Assembly: GCA_945860955.1 (NCBI GenBank)
Contig: CAMATH010000081.1
Location: forward strand, 1-38,250
Length of the DNA: 38,250 nt
From: Planctomicrobium piriforme
GTDB taxonomy: Bacteria; Planctomycetota; Planctomycetia; Planctomycetales; Planctomycetaceae
Direction: 5' to 3'
The notes beneath the pieces are model-generated. The model worked only from the letters and a program-made list of their open reading frames with translations. It searched no databases and was not told the origin of the DNA. The stretch's first letter is position 1. Every line of letters starts with the position of its first letter. The position numbers and the translations under genes are program-made. Below are positions 15,361-24,300 of the stretch, one piece after another.

Positions 15361-18300
15361 TCATCTTCCCCCCTCTGCTGAAAGTGCGTGAGCCTGCAGC
15401 AGCACATTGAGTTCGCGGGGGTGGAACGGCTTGGTGATGTGTTCATCGAACCCCGCCTCGAACGCAGCCTCGCGATCACCAGGTCGGCCGTATCCGGTGA
15501 GTGCGATCAGACGCATCCGGTCGGCCCACCCGGCCCGGATTTTGCGTGCCAGTTCGTAACCGCTCAATCCCGGAATGCCGATGTCGACCAGCGCCACATC
15601 GGGCAGTGGAGCCCGCTGGAGAAAATCAAGGGCCGCGTCCCCGTTGTCAGCCGTCGTCACCTGGTGCCCGTCCAGTGTCAGAATCGCACGGAGCGATTCC
15701 CGAATGTCGGGATCATCCTCGACCACGAGGACTCGCCGCGGCCGCGTGAATCCAATCGGCGTCGGTTCGGTCGGCCGTGTTGGCGGACCGTTCGGCCAAG
15801 GCTGGGGGGCGGCTCTTGCCTGCGGGAGCCAGATCACGAATTCGCTGCCCCGCCCTGGGCCGTCGCTGAGCGCCGACACGCGTCCGTTGTGCAGCTCGAC
15901 GATCGCCCGAACCAGCGTCAGGCCGACTCCCATTCCGCCGTTCGAACGGTCCAGAGTCTCGTCCGCCTGTACGAACAGATCAAACGCCTGAGCGAGCAGC
16001 TCCGGGGTCATGCCGACCCCGGTGTCCCGGACCCGGACGACCGCCTCGGATCCCTCGGCCCCCAGGGAGTACCAGACCTCACCCCCCTCGGGGGTATATT
16101 TCGCCGCGTTCATCAACAGATTGACCTGAATCTGTTGCAGCCGGGCGGGATCCCCTAGAACCATCAACGGACCGGCGGGACGGTCGACGGTCAGCCTCAG
16201 CCCCCGTTCAACAAACGCCGGACCCACTTCCTCCAGAACGTCTCCCACCGTGGCGCCGAAGTCAAACACCGACTTGCGTACCTCGATCTTTCCCTGGGCG
16301 ATCCGGGCCACGTCGAGCAGATCGTCCAGCAGTCGGGCCATGTGTCCCGTTCGCCGCTCGATGATCGGAAACCATTCCTGTGCCTGCAGCGATTCCGGAC
16401 CGGCCCGCGCGATGACCGCGGTCGCGTTCACGACGGCGGCGAGCGGGTTTCGCAACTCGTGCGACAAGACCGCCAGAAACCGGTCCCGCTGAGCGACCGC
16501 CTCGCGCGCGTCGCATTCGGCCTGTTTGAGTTGCGTGACGTCGGTCCGCACCCCTCCCAGTCCGGTCATCTCGCCCGCCGAATTCCGGATGGGGAACATG
16601 ATCGACAAATAGGTGTGCGGTCCATCCGGCTGGGGGATGACCACTTCGGACTCAACCGGAGCCTGTTGTTCGAGCACGGCGGCGTCGAGTGCGACCAGGG
16701 TTTCCGCCACGTCGGCCGGGAACAGGTCGTGAGCCCTCTTTCCCACCGGATCGCACCCGACCAGCTTTCGGAACGCCTCATTCGCCAGAACGTAATGTCC
16801 CGTGAGATCCTTGATGAGCACACAGTTCGGCGAGTTTCGCAGGATGCCGGCGAGTTGGTCGTCTTTTCGCCGGGTATCGGCTTCGGCCTGCTTTACGCGC
16901 CCAATGTCGATGAGGGTCAGAACGACACCGTTGATGGACAGTCCCGCGCGGTACGGCAAGACCCGCAGCAGCGACCAGTTCCCTCGACGATCCCGCACCT
17001 GCCGCTCGATGGGATTCCCGTCGGCGAGGACCGCGCTCAGGTCCTCAAGCAGATTGGGGTGGTCGATCGTGTGCGTGAAATGGTCGATCCGGCGTCCGAC
17101 GTCGTGGGGCAGAAGATGAAAAGTGTCGGCGACCTTGGGTGTGAATTTTCGCACGCACAGGTCGCGGTCGAGGAAGATCGTATGAATCTCGGTGCTGGCG
17201 AGCAGATTCTCCATGTCGGACGAAAGTTCGGTCAGCTCTTCGATCTTCTTCTGGTACTCGCCATTCACCGTGTACAGCTCTTCGTTGACCGAGTGCAGCT
17301 CCTCGTTCGTGCTTTGGAGTTCTTCGTTCGACGCGGTCAGTTCTTCGTTCGTCGCCTGCAACTCTTCGTTACTCGTCTCCAGTTCTTCAATGGTCGCCTG
17401 CAGACTCTCCCGGGCCGACCGCAGTTCCGCCTCGAGCGCCAGCAGGTGTTCGTGAGACGCCTCTCCCAGGTCGATTTCGCGGGCCGCCGCCGACAAGATC
17501 GGCCCCCCGTTCTCCGTCAATGTGATCAGTGCGTACGAGTCGTTCGAGCGCTTCGAACGCAGCGGTTTGACCCGGACGTCAATCACACGATCCCCTTCCG
17601 GCAGACGGACCGGCAAGCCCTTGAAGGTCACGGGAGTCGATTCGCACAGCGCCCGGGGAATGGCTCCCGCCAGCACCGGTCGGAGTTCCGGGCGGATCGC
17701 GTCGAGCAGGTCAGCCGAAAACCAGCCGTCGCGAACGTCGAAAAAGCGGCTTGCGCCGGCGAACGTTCGCACGACCTGGCGACGATCGTTCACCAGCAGG
17801 CTCGGGGTCAGGCACTCGTCAAGCAACATGTCAAGAACGGCGGCCATCGGCGCATCGGAGGGCGCGGCCGACGCGCCTGCGGAACGGGTGCCGGCTCCCC
17901 CCAACGGATTCGCCGCGATCGGTGCGGGAAGCCGCACATCCGTCGGCAGTCGCACGTCCCGCCGTTTTCGGTAGAACTTCCAGCGAGCGTTGATCGTGTC
18001 GAACTCGTCGGCAATTTCCCCGGGGCTCTCGCTTGGTCCCAGAAACAGCACCCCGCCAGTCTTCAGTCCGAAGTGAAACAGCGACAACACTTTTTTCTGG
18101 GCGGGCTGCAGAAAGTAAATCAGCAGATTTCGACAGACAATCAGGTCGAGTCGGGTGAACGGCGCGTCCTTCAGTAGATTGTGCTGCGCGAAGACCACCT
18201 GCTTGCGCAGCTCGGGCGAAACCTGGAAGGCGTCCCCTCGGGGAACAAAAAACCTGTGCAGGCGGTCGGGGGGCATTGCGGCGACGCATTCCGCCGAGTA

Positions 18301-19419
18301 CAGGCCGACGCCGGCGATGTCGAGCGAGGCCCGGTGCGCATCGGTCGCGAAGATCTTCACCGCGACGTTTCGCGGAAGTTCGTCGAGACACTCCTGGACG
18401 ATCATCGCGATTGAATACGCTTCTTCCCCCGTGGCGCACCCGGCAACCCAGACGCGGAAATCGTCGTCGCGCCCCAAAGCGCCAACCAGCCCCGGGATCA
18501 CTTCCCGCCGAAGCAGTTCAAACGCTTCCGGATCGCGAAAAAACCGGGTCACTCCAATCAGCAGATCCTTGTAGAGCCGGTTCACCTCGGCCGGATTCGC
18601 GATCAGTCGGTCGGCGTATTCGTCGACGCTCGGCACATTCAGCAAACCCAGCCGGCGCTCGATGCGCCGCCGCACCGTTTCGGGTTTATAAGAGGCGAAA
18701 TCGATTCCACTCGCGTCCCGCAACAGTCCGAAAATGGTGTCGAGTCCCGCGGGGAGAGGAGTGTCTGCCAGTCCATCCGGCGGTTCGCGATGTCCGGGGT
18801 GTTCGGCGTGTCGCAACAGGGCTGCGGGGATCTCTTCTGGAGCGAGTGCGAAGTCGACCGCTCCCGTCGCGACGGCACTTTTGGGCATGCCATCGAATTT
18901 CGCGGTTTCCGGTGCCTGCGCAACGACCAGTCCGCCGGCGGCGTGAACGTCTCGGATCCCGCGCGACCCGTCGCTGCCGGTGCCCGACAGAATCACCGCC
19001 ACCGCCCGCTCGCCGACATCCTGAGCGATCGACCGCAGAAACCTGTCGATCGGCAGGGCGACCGTCGGGGCGGGCTCTTTGTCGGTCAGCAGCAGCCTGC
19101 CGTCCGACAAGATCATGTCTTTCCTGGGGGGCAGCAGGTAGCACATGTCGGGTTCGACCGGCATCCCGTTTTCGGCCTGGCGAATCGGGATCGCGGTCCG
19201 TCGCGCCAGCAGGGTGTCGGTCAGGCTCTTGAAGTCGGGAGACAGATGCTGAATGACGACAAAGACCATTCCTGTATCCGCCGGCATTCGTTCGAAAAGT
19301 TTCTCCAACGCTTCGAGTCCGCCGGCCGACGCCCCGATCCCCACCACAAATGGCGGCGAGCTGACTCGGGGATTTGATCCGCCGTCGATCTCCTCTGGGT
19401 CGGCATCGTGATGGTTCAT
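15361..19419 (-). CDS. CheB-CheR-PAS hybrid histidine kinase with C-terminal receiver
   Basis: The 1352-residue cytoplasmic protein joins a methylesterase (about 24-205: [25 protein letters not shown] hold Ser, His and Asp), a methyltransferase (about 225-490: [13 protein letters not shown] and the SAM-binding [14 protein letters not shown]), a long coiled coil (about 655-755, repeated E-E-L-x-S/A-T/S-N-E-E-L), a PAS-like domain, a second PAS (about 880-995), a histidine kinase (phosphoacceptor in [10 protein letters not shown], ATPase motifs NAAKYT and VRDTGVGM) and a receiver (about 1235-1350, Asp in [10 protein letters not shown]). Such CheB/CheR fusions usually signal outside classical chemotaxis, and no chemoreceptor or CheA gene is nearby. 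The receiver-bearing CsrA protein directly downstream is the obvious candidate partner; that link is inferred. Confidence 0.93.
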   Translation of the reverse strand: MNHHDADPEEIDGGSNPRVSSPPFVVGIGASAGGLEALEKLFERMPADTGMVFVVIQHLSPDFKSLTDTLLARRTAIPIRQAENGMPVEPDMCYLLPPRKDMILSDGRLLLTDKEPAPTVALPIDRFLRSIAQDVGERAVAVILSGTGSDGSRGIRDVHAAGGLVVAQAPETAKFDGMPKSAVATGAVDFALAPEEIPAALLRHAEHPGHREPPDGLADTPLPAGLDTIFGLLRDASGIDFASYKPETVRRRIERRLGLLNVPSVDEYADRLIANPAEVNRLYKDLLIGVTRFFRDPEAFELLRREVIPGLVGALGRDDDFRVWVAGCATGEEAYSIAMIVQECLDELPRNVAVKIFATDAHRASLDIAGVGLYSAECVAAMPPDRLHRFFVPRGDAFQVSPELRKQVVFAQHNLLKDAPFTRLDLIVCRNLLIYFLQPAQKKVLSLFHFGLKTGGVLFLGPSESPGEIADEFDTINARWKFYRKRRDVRLPTDVRLPAPIAANPLGGAGTRSAGASAAPSDAPMAAVLDMLLDECLTPSLLVNDRRQVVRTFAGASRFFDVRDGWFSADLLDAIRPELRPVLAGAIPRALCESTPVTFKGLPVRLPEGDRVIDVRVKPLRSKRSNDSYALITLTENGGPILSAAAREIDLGEASHEHLLALEAELRSARESLQATIEELETSNEELQATNEELTASNEELQSTNEELHSVNEELYTVNGEYQKKIEELTELSSDMENLLASTEIHTIFLDRDLCVRKFTPKVADTFHLLPHDVGRRIDHFTHTIDHPNLLEDLSAVLADGNPIERQVRDRRGNWSLLRVLPYRAGLSINGVVLTLIDIGRVKQAEADTRRKDDQLAGILRNSPNCVLIKDLTGHYVLANEAFRKLVGCDPVGKRAHDLFPADVAETLVALDAAVLEQQAPVESEVVIPQPDGPHTYLSIMFPIRNSAGEMTGLGGVRTDVTQLKQAECDAREAVAQRDRFLAVLSHELRNPLAAVVNATAVIARAGPESLQAQEWFPIIERRTGHMARLLDDLLDVARIAQGKIEVRKSVFDFGATVGDVLEEVGPAFVERGLRLTVDRPAGPLMVLGDPARLQQIQVNLLMNAAKYTPEGGEVWYSLGAEGSEAVVRVRDTGVGMTPELLAQAFDLFVQADETLDRSNGGMGVGLTLVRAIVELHNGRVSALSDGPGRGSEFVIWLPQARAAPQPWPNGPPTRPTEPTPIGFTRPRRVLVVEDDPDIRESLRAILTLDGHQVTTADNGDAALDFLQRAPLPDVALVDIGIPGLSGYELARKIRAGWADRMRLIALTGYGRPGDREAAFEAGFDEHITKPFHPRELNVLLQAHALSAEGGR

Positions 19420-19648
19420 CGAAGTGATCGATCCTGTTTAAGCGGCTTCAACCTCACCATCCCGGTTTAGAGGGGTGCCCTGATTCGAACTCTAGGCCGC
19501 GCACCCGATTAATCAATTCCCCATTCGTCGAAAAATCCTCATCGACCAAATCGGGGAAACCGAGAACGGTGAAGTCGCGTCGCGTGCCGATGCAGCGGAC
19601 GGAGTCCCGCGGCGAGCCACACGGCGACAATCCGTTCGGACGCCGCGC

Positions 19649-20017
19649 TCAGCCTGGCGAAATCGATCGGCGCCAAACGGAGTCGTTCGAATCCCAGGCG
19701 ATCCGGCGACGTGCGTTGTGGAGCCGTTTGAGACGACGCCCCACATTTGAAAACAAACGATCGGCGATCCGGGAGAGCAACGGCTCGATATTCTGATCAA
19801 CGTCTTTGATGACGATGTCGCGGATTCCGTGAATTCGCGCGACGACCCGACAGGTCAAGTCGCGCCCCCCACGCGGTCCGTTGGCATCCTGCAAGAAAAC
19901 CCGCACGCTGGACACCCGATCAGAAAACCTTTCGAGGGCGAAGCTCAGCCGACGTGCCACTTGCTCGACCAAACCGAGACTCGGGATTCCGGTCGAGTGA
20001 CGAACGTTGATGTTCAT
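19649..20017 (-). CDS. HPF/RaiA-like ribosome-associated protein
   Basis: From the ATG at 20017 the product has 122 residues and starts MNINVRHSTG, typical of the sigma-54 modulation/hibernation-factor family. The alternating strand pattern continues with LERFSDRVSSVRVFLQD and LTCRVVARIHG, followed by a helix with DQNIEPLLSRIADRL, as in the short HPF form. Such proteins bind the small ribosomal subunit and silence ribosomes in stress. The basic tail (residues 92-122) is longer than needed. The longer open frame upstream overlaps transposon remnant B and is not coding. Nothing recognisable lies between this gene and the hybrid kinase start at 19419. Confidence 0.72.
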   Translation of the reverse strand: MNINVRHSTGIPSLGLVEQVARRLSFALERFSDRVSSVRVFLQDANGPRGGRDLTCRVVARIHGIRDIVIKDVDQNIEPLLSRIADRLFSNVGRRLKRLHNARRRIAWDSNDSVWRRSISPG

Positions 20018-20469
20018 GATCTGAATCTTTCTGGAGAGCGAGATCGTAAATCGGACATGTATCGGAACGTTGAATGCAATGCGATGGATCAATTCGTTTT
20101 TTGAAAGTGTATCCCGATAAAGCCGTCCCCCGGTAGGCGTTCGGCAGTGTTGCCAGATCGCGGAAATCGCCACGAGTAGTATTCCTTGAGCCGGCGAACT
20201 TCGACGCCTTTGTGGCGCCGATGAACGACGCCCTGCGTCGGGTTTCGTTCGATCTCCTTTGTCGATCTTTCCGGCAACTGCCTGATGCCAAGCCATTTCC
20301 ATTTCATGCTCAGGCCGCACAGTGATGGCGACCTGAGGCGTTGGATGCAGTGGCTGCTTGCAGCCCTTGCGCGACGAGATCATCGTCAACCCGGCACGAC
20401 CGGGCACGTGTGGCAGGGAAGATTCAAGGCGTTTCCGTTGCAGGATGACGAGCACCCAGCCACCGTGGG

Positions 20470-20530
20470 GGGCTGTCGGTTTTGTGGCGACGACGCTCCG
20501 CGGTGTCGCTCCGGCTGTGGCAAACACGGG
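20470..20530 (+). repeat. REP-like hairpin unit, copy 4 (middle hairpin deleted)
   Basis: GGCTGTCGGTTTTGTGGCGA, CGACGCTCCGCGGTGTCGCT, then CCGGCTGTGGCAAACACGG. Compared with copies 3 and 5 the segment between the two CCGGYTGTGG direct repeats is gone, consistent with a slip-type deletion. Confidence 0.65.
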
Positions 20531-20760
20531 ATCGGATCGGCTAGACCTCGCACGGTCGGAAACGAGACGATTTCGCGGCTCCATCAAAATGTTTGAACGC
20601 GGACCGCGCAGAGTATAGCCTGCAAGCGGGCCGTTCATTTTTTTGACAGGATGAAAGGAATGAAGAGGAGGGACAGGATTGCTGAAGCGACCTTCGATCA
20701 TGTGGATTGGGAATGTTTCGATTTCAAGCACTCATTCCGAGAGCAGGAATGGCGAGCAAT

Positions 20761-20814
20761 TCCATCCTGTTCATCCCTTTCATCCTGTTTATCCCTTTCA
20801 TCCTCTTCATCCTG
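20761..20814. repeat. 9-bp tandem repeat, six units
   Basis: Units TCCATCCTG, TTCATCCCT, TTCATCCTG, TTTATCCCT, TTCATCCTC and TTCATCCTG follow each other without gaps. The matching spacer in element A has only three units (12992-13018), so the array expanded or contracted after the copies separated. Confidence 0.8.
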
Positions 20815-21102
20815 TCAAATTCTTTCCGTCGGTCGTACGCACTCCCAGAGCCGCACAACCACATTCTGAACCCGAGTCAGAGCGGCGTGTGAATTGGGTC
20901 TCGGGCAAGCCAGATGGCCGCCGGTGCATGGAACGCGAATCGTCTGAATTTGCGCCGTGCGGAGTATCTTCATGATTTCCCCGGTAGGCTCGCTAGACCT
21001 GGGAGTTGAAGAGGTAATTTGCCTGAGGCGCCGCCCCGCACTTTGGGCCACCCACAACATCGCCAGACCTGCGCGTCAATCTGCTGGCGTCAAGGGAAGC
21101 GT

Positions 21103-21312
21103 TTATGGCGACGTGACACAGATTCGCATGGAGTACTTGTCGAGAGTCTCGGCCACGATTTCCTCGAACGCCTCGAAGTCGTCGGGCTTGCCGCAAAGCA
21201 GTTGTCTGCCCATGCCACGATTGAGGACGGGAAACACAATTCCGCCGGGAGTGATACGGACTGTCCGTGCCAGGACGCGTCGCGGAGGGCCGTTTTTCCG
21301 CACAGCGGCCAT
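21103..21312 (-). pseudogene. N-terminal fragment of a second RAYT
   Basis: The frame starts at the ATG of a conserved box (21312) and reads PGGIVFPVLNRGMGRQ, CGKPDDFEAFEEIVAETLDK and YSMRIC, the first 60 or so residues of a RAYT, then stops before the HUH motif. It differs from elements A-C and so belongs to another RAYT subfamily. It is oriented like the NRPS gene and lies about 60 bases from its stop codon. Confidence 0.7.
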
Positions 21313-21342
21313 TAAATGGGCCTGTCGCTTTTAGCGTCCCCG
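21309..21342 (-). repeat. Conserved box overlapping a RAYT start codon
   Basis: On the minus strand: GGGGACGCTAAAAGCGACAG, then GCCCATTTAATGGCC. The ATG in this box is the start codon of the RAYT fragment at 21103-21312. This shows that the solitary boxes at 5713, 9808 and 13484 are transposase leaders. Confidence 0.65.
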
Positions 21343-21373
21343 GCATCAATCTTCGAGGCTGAAATCGATCCCC

Positions 21374-24300
21374 TTAAACACTGGGTGGCCCCGATCTTTG
21401 TTCATTCGGGCTGCCGTTGACGGCGTCAAGCTGTGTCTGCATCGCCGCGGCGACGCGCTGAACCGTGGGTTCGCGGACGATTCCGTGGTGTTCACAGTGG
21501 GGAAATACAACGACTTGCACAGATTTGCACAGGACGCTCCAGCCGTAATCGAAAGCTCGAAATCGCCAGGGAGTCTGGCACAGAGCGCGAAACAGCGTCA
21601 CTGGTCCTGGATAGGGGCTCGGCTGATACGTCAGCCGAGCGATCCGGTACGAACGCTCCGTCTCCAGGATCGGCGTCGCCGGGGAGGCGGCGTCCGGCGC
21701 TCGGAACCGGGTCAGGAGTCCCGAGATTCGCCTCTTCAGCGACAGGAACGAGACGCGGTAGTTATTGTCCCGTGCCCAGTAGAACCAGTTGGCGAGGTAT
21801 GACGGAGCCAACCGGAGCCGACTCTCAAGTGACTGACGAACGCCGCGCGGCGAGTGATCGATGATTCCCAGAAATGCCACAGTCCGTCCCTTGATTTCGA
21901 GCTGCCGGGCTGTTTCGTAAGCGAACGCGCCGCCCGCCGAATAACCGGCGAGTCGAAACGCCCCGTTGGGTTGAAACTGGATCAACATCTCCGCGTAGTG
22001 GGCGGCAATCGTTTCGAAATCGCCGTATCGGAGTCCCAACTGCGGCGACTTGACGGGCCGAACGCCGATCAGTGGTTGATCGGGGGCGAGGTAGGGAACG
22101 AAGGCGCGCCAGAACATCACATACCCGCTCGCGGAATGCAGTACAAACAGCGGCGGTTTCGACCCGCCCGCTTGAATGGGGACCAGTTCGCAGAGGTCGC
22201 CCACTACGGTTCCACGCAGGAATTCCGCTTGCTGTTCAATGGTTGGCTGCTGCAGCAGCGCGTCGAGCGGCAGTTTCTTTCCCAAAACCTGCTCGATCCG
22301 CGCGACCAAACGAAGGGCCAGCAGCGAGTGTCCCCCCAGATCAAAGAAATTCTGCTGAACGCCAATGGTCTTGCGGTCCAGGATTTCGGCCCAGATGGCA
22401 ACCAGTGTCGCTTCCAGATCATCGCGTGGTTGCTCGCGGATCGGCGGCGACGGACTCTGAGACTCATCCGGCGCCGGCAGCGCCTCGCGGTCGAGCTTCC
22501 CGTTCCGCCCCAGGGGAAAATGCGAGAGCTGCATGAATACCGCGGGAACCATGTAGTCAGGCAGTCGCAACTTCAGTTCGCGGCGCACCGCGTCGAGGTC
22601 GATCTCTACTTCCGAGGCCGCGACCAGGTAGGCGATCAGCCGACGGCCAAGGGAACCTCCTTCATGCGCCACGACCACTGCCTGTTTCACGCTGGCCCGC
22701 TCGACCAGCAACGATTCGATCTCGGCGGGTTCGATGCGAAATCCACGAATTTTGATCTGCTGATCGATGCGGCCCAGGAATTCCAGCGTGCCGTTCGAGT
22801 TCCATCGCGCCCGGTCGCCGGTCCGGTACATTCTCGCACCGGGGGCGGCGTCGAATGGATCGGGGACGAACCGCTCGTTGGTTGATTCGGAATCGTTCCA
22901 ATAACCTCGCGCTAGGCCGCTCCCTGCCAGGTACAGCTCGCCCGCCCAACCGATCGGTGCCGGTTGACCGCCGCCGTCCAGCACATAAACCCGGGTGTTG
23001 GAGATCGGACGACCGATCGGAATCGAAACAGCGGCGTCATTCAACGGGCGTTCGATTGTGTGGCAGCACGCGAACGTCGTGCATTCAGTTGGTCCGTATC
23101 CGTTGATCAAGCGGACCTGGGGCGGCAAGACGCGCAGCGCTTCCTGAACATGGCGCACCGAAAGCGCCTCTCCCCCGGTGAGGATTTCTTGCACACCGCG
23201 CAGCGCCTCGGGCCGCTGTTCCATCAGACTGTTGAACAGACCTGCCGTGAGCCAAAGAGTAGTCACGTGATGATCGCACAACAGCCGCTCGAGTGTTCCA
23301 AAATCGGGAAGCGATTCCGGGGCCAGCACCAGTCGGCCGCCGTGCAGCAACGCCCCCCAGATCTCAAACGTCGATGCGTCGAACGCCGGGCTGGCAAGCT
23401 GCAAAAAGACCCGATCGGGCCCCAGCACGGCGTAATCGACGCCGAACACGAGCCGCGCGATTGACCGGTGCTCAACGGCCACCCCCTTGGGTTCGCCGGT
23501 CGAACCAGACGTCAGCATGACGTACGCCAGATCGCGTGACAAACCACACGACGTCGGATTCTCCGCCGACTGGTCGGCCCACGGCAACCGGTCGTGTTCG
23601 AAACTCAAGACAGTCAGTTCGGAAGGGTCCGGCAGGTCGGCGGATCCGCGGCCGCAGATCGCCCATTTCGCGCGCGTCGCCGCAAGCACTCGACGCAGAC
23701 GCGCGGGGGGCGATCGGAGATCCAGCGGAAGATACGCTCCTCCGGCCTTCAGCACGCCGAGCATTGCGACGATCAAATCGGACGATCGTTCGACGGCGAG
23801 CGCGACCAGCACATCCGAACCGACGCCACGGTCGCGCAGATAGTGGCCGAGACGGTTGGCCCGTTCATTCAATTCGCGGTAGGAATAACACTGCGAGCCG
23901 TCGATTAGCGCCACCGCATCGGGAGTCCGTTCAACCTGCCGCTCGAACAAATCTGGAATTCGCACCTCCTGCGGATAGTCGCGGGTGGTGTCGTTCCATT
24001 CCGACAACATTCGGGCGTCGTCGTCGGAGACGAGCGAAATCTGCTCGAGCGGGGCGTCGGGACTGGCGGCGACCGCTTCCAGCAGGCGCTCGAACGCCCG
24101 CACCAGGCGTTCGATCGTCGAGGGGTCGAACAGATCGGTTCGATAGGTGAACCTACCGCGCAACCCATCGGGATCGTCGACCAGCGACGCGACAAGGTCG
24201 AATTTCGCGCCGCCGTTGTGAATTGAAATCCGCTCGGCCTCGACTCCCTTCAACTGGAATTCGGACCGGGGGACGTTCTGCAACACGAACAGCACCTGCA

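Larger units (their letters stand above)
20190..20965 (+). mobile_element. RAYT-derived element B, HUH motif retained
   Basis: From 20190 the DNA matches element C (FDAF, MNDALRRVS). It then keeps the catalytic region missing in A and C: at 20285 the frame gives MPSHFHFMLRPHSDGDLRRW and, further on, GTTGHVWQGRFKAF. The N-terminus (M-P-R-T-A-R-A) is lost and the frame shifts near 20255. A shortened REP unit follows, then the 270-bp spacer shared with element A. Similarity to A ends near 20965, just where A continues into the RAYT C-terminus. The copy is inactive, but it shows what the full element once contained. Confidence 0.65.

Noticed and set aside
16342-18177. 611-codon open frame on the plus strand inside the hybrid kinase
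   Set aside because: It lies antisense to a protein with clear CheR, coiled-coil and PAS motifs. Its translation is rich in Arg, Gln and Val with no domain, as expected of a high-GC shadow frame.
20018-20731. 238-residue N-terminal extension of the HPF-like protein
   Set aside because: It is antisense to element B and unlike any family member; MNINVRHSTG is a typical start.
20761-20814. CRISPR array
   Set aside because: Units are 9 bp with no spacers, and no cas gene is present.
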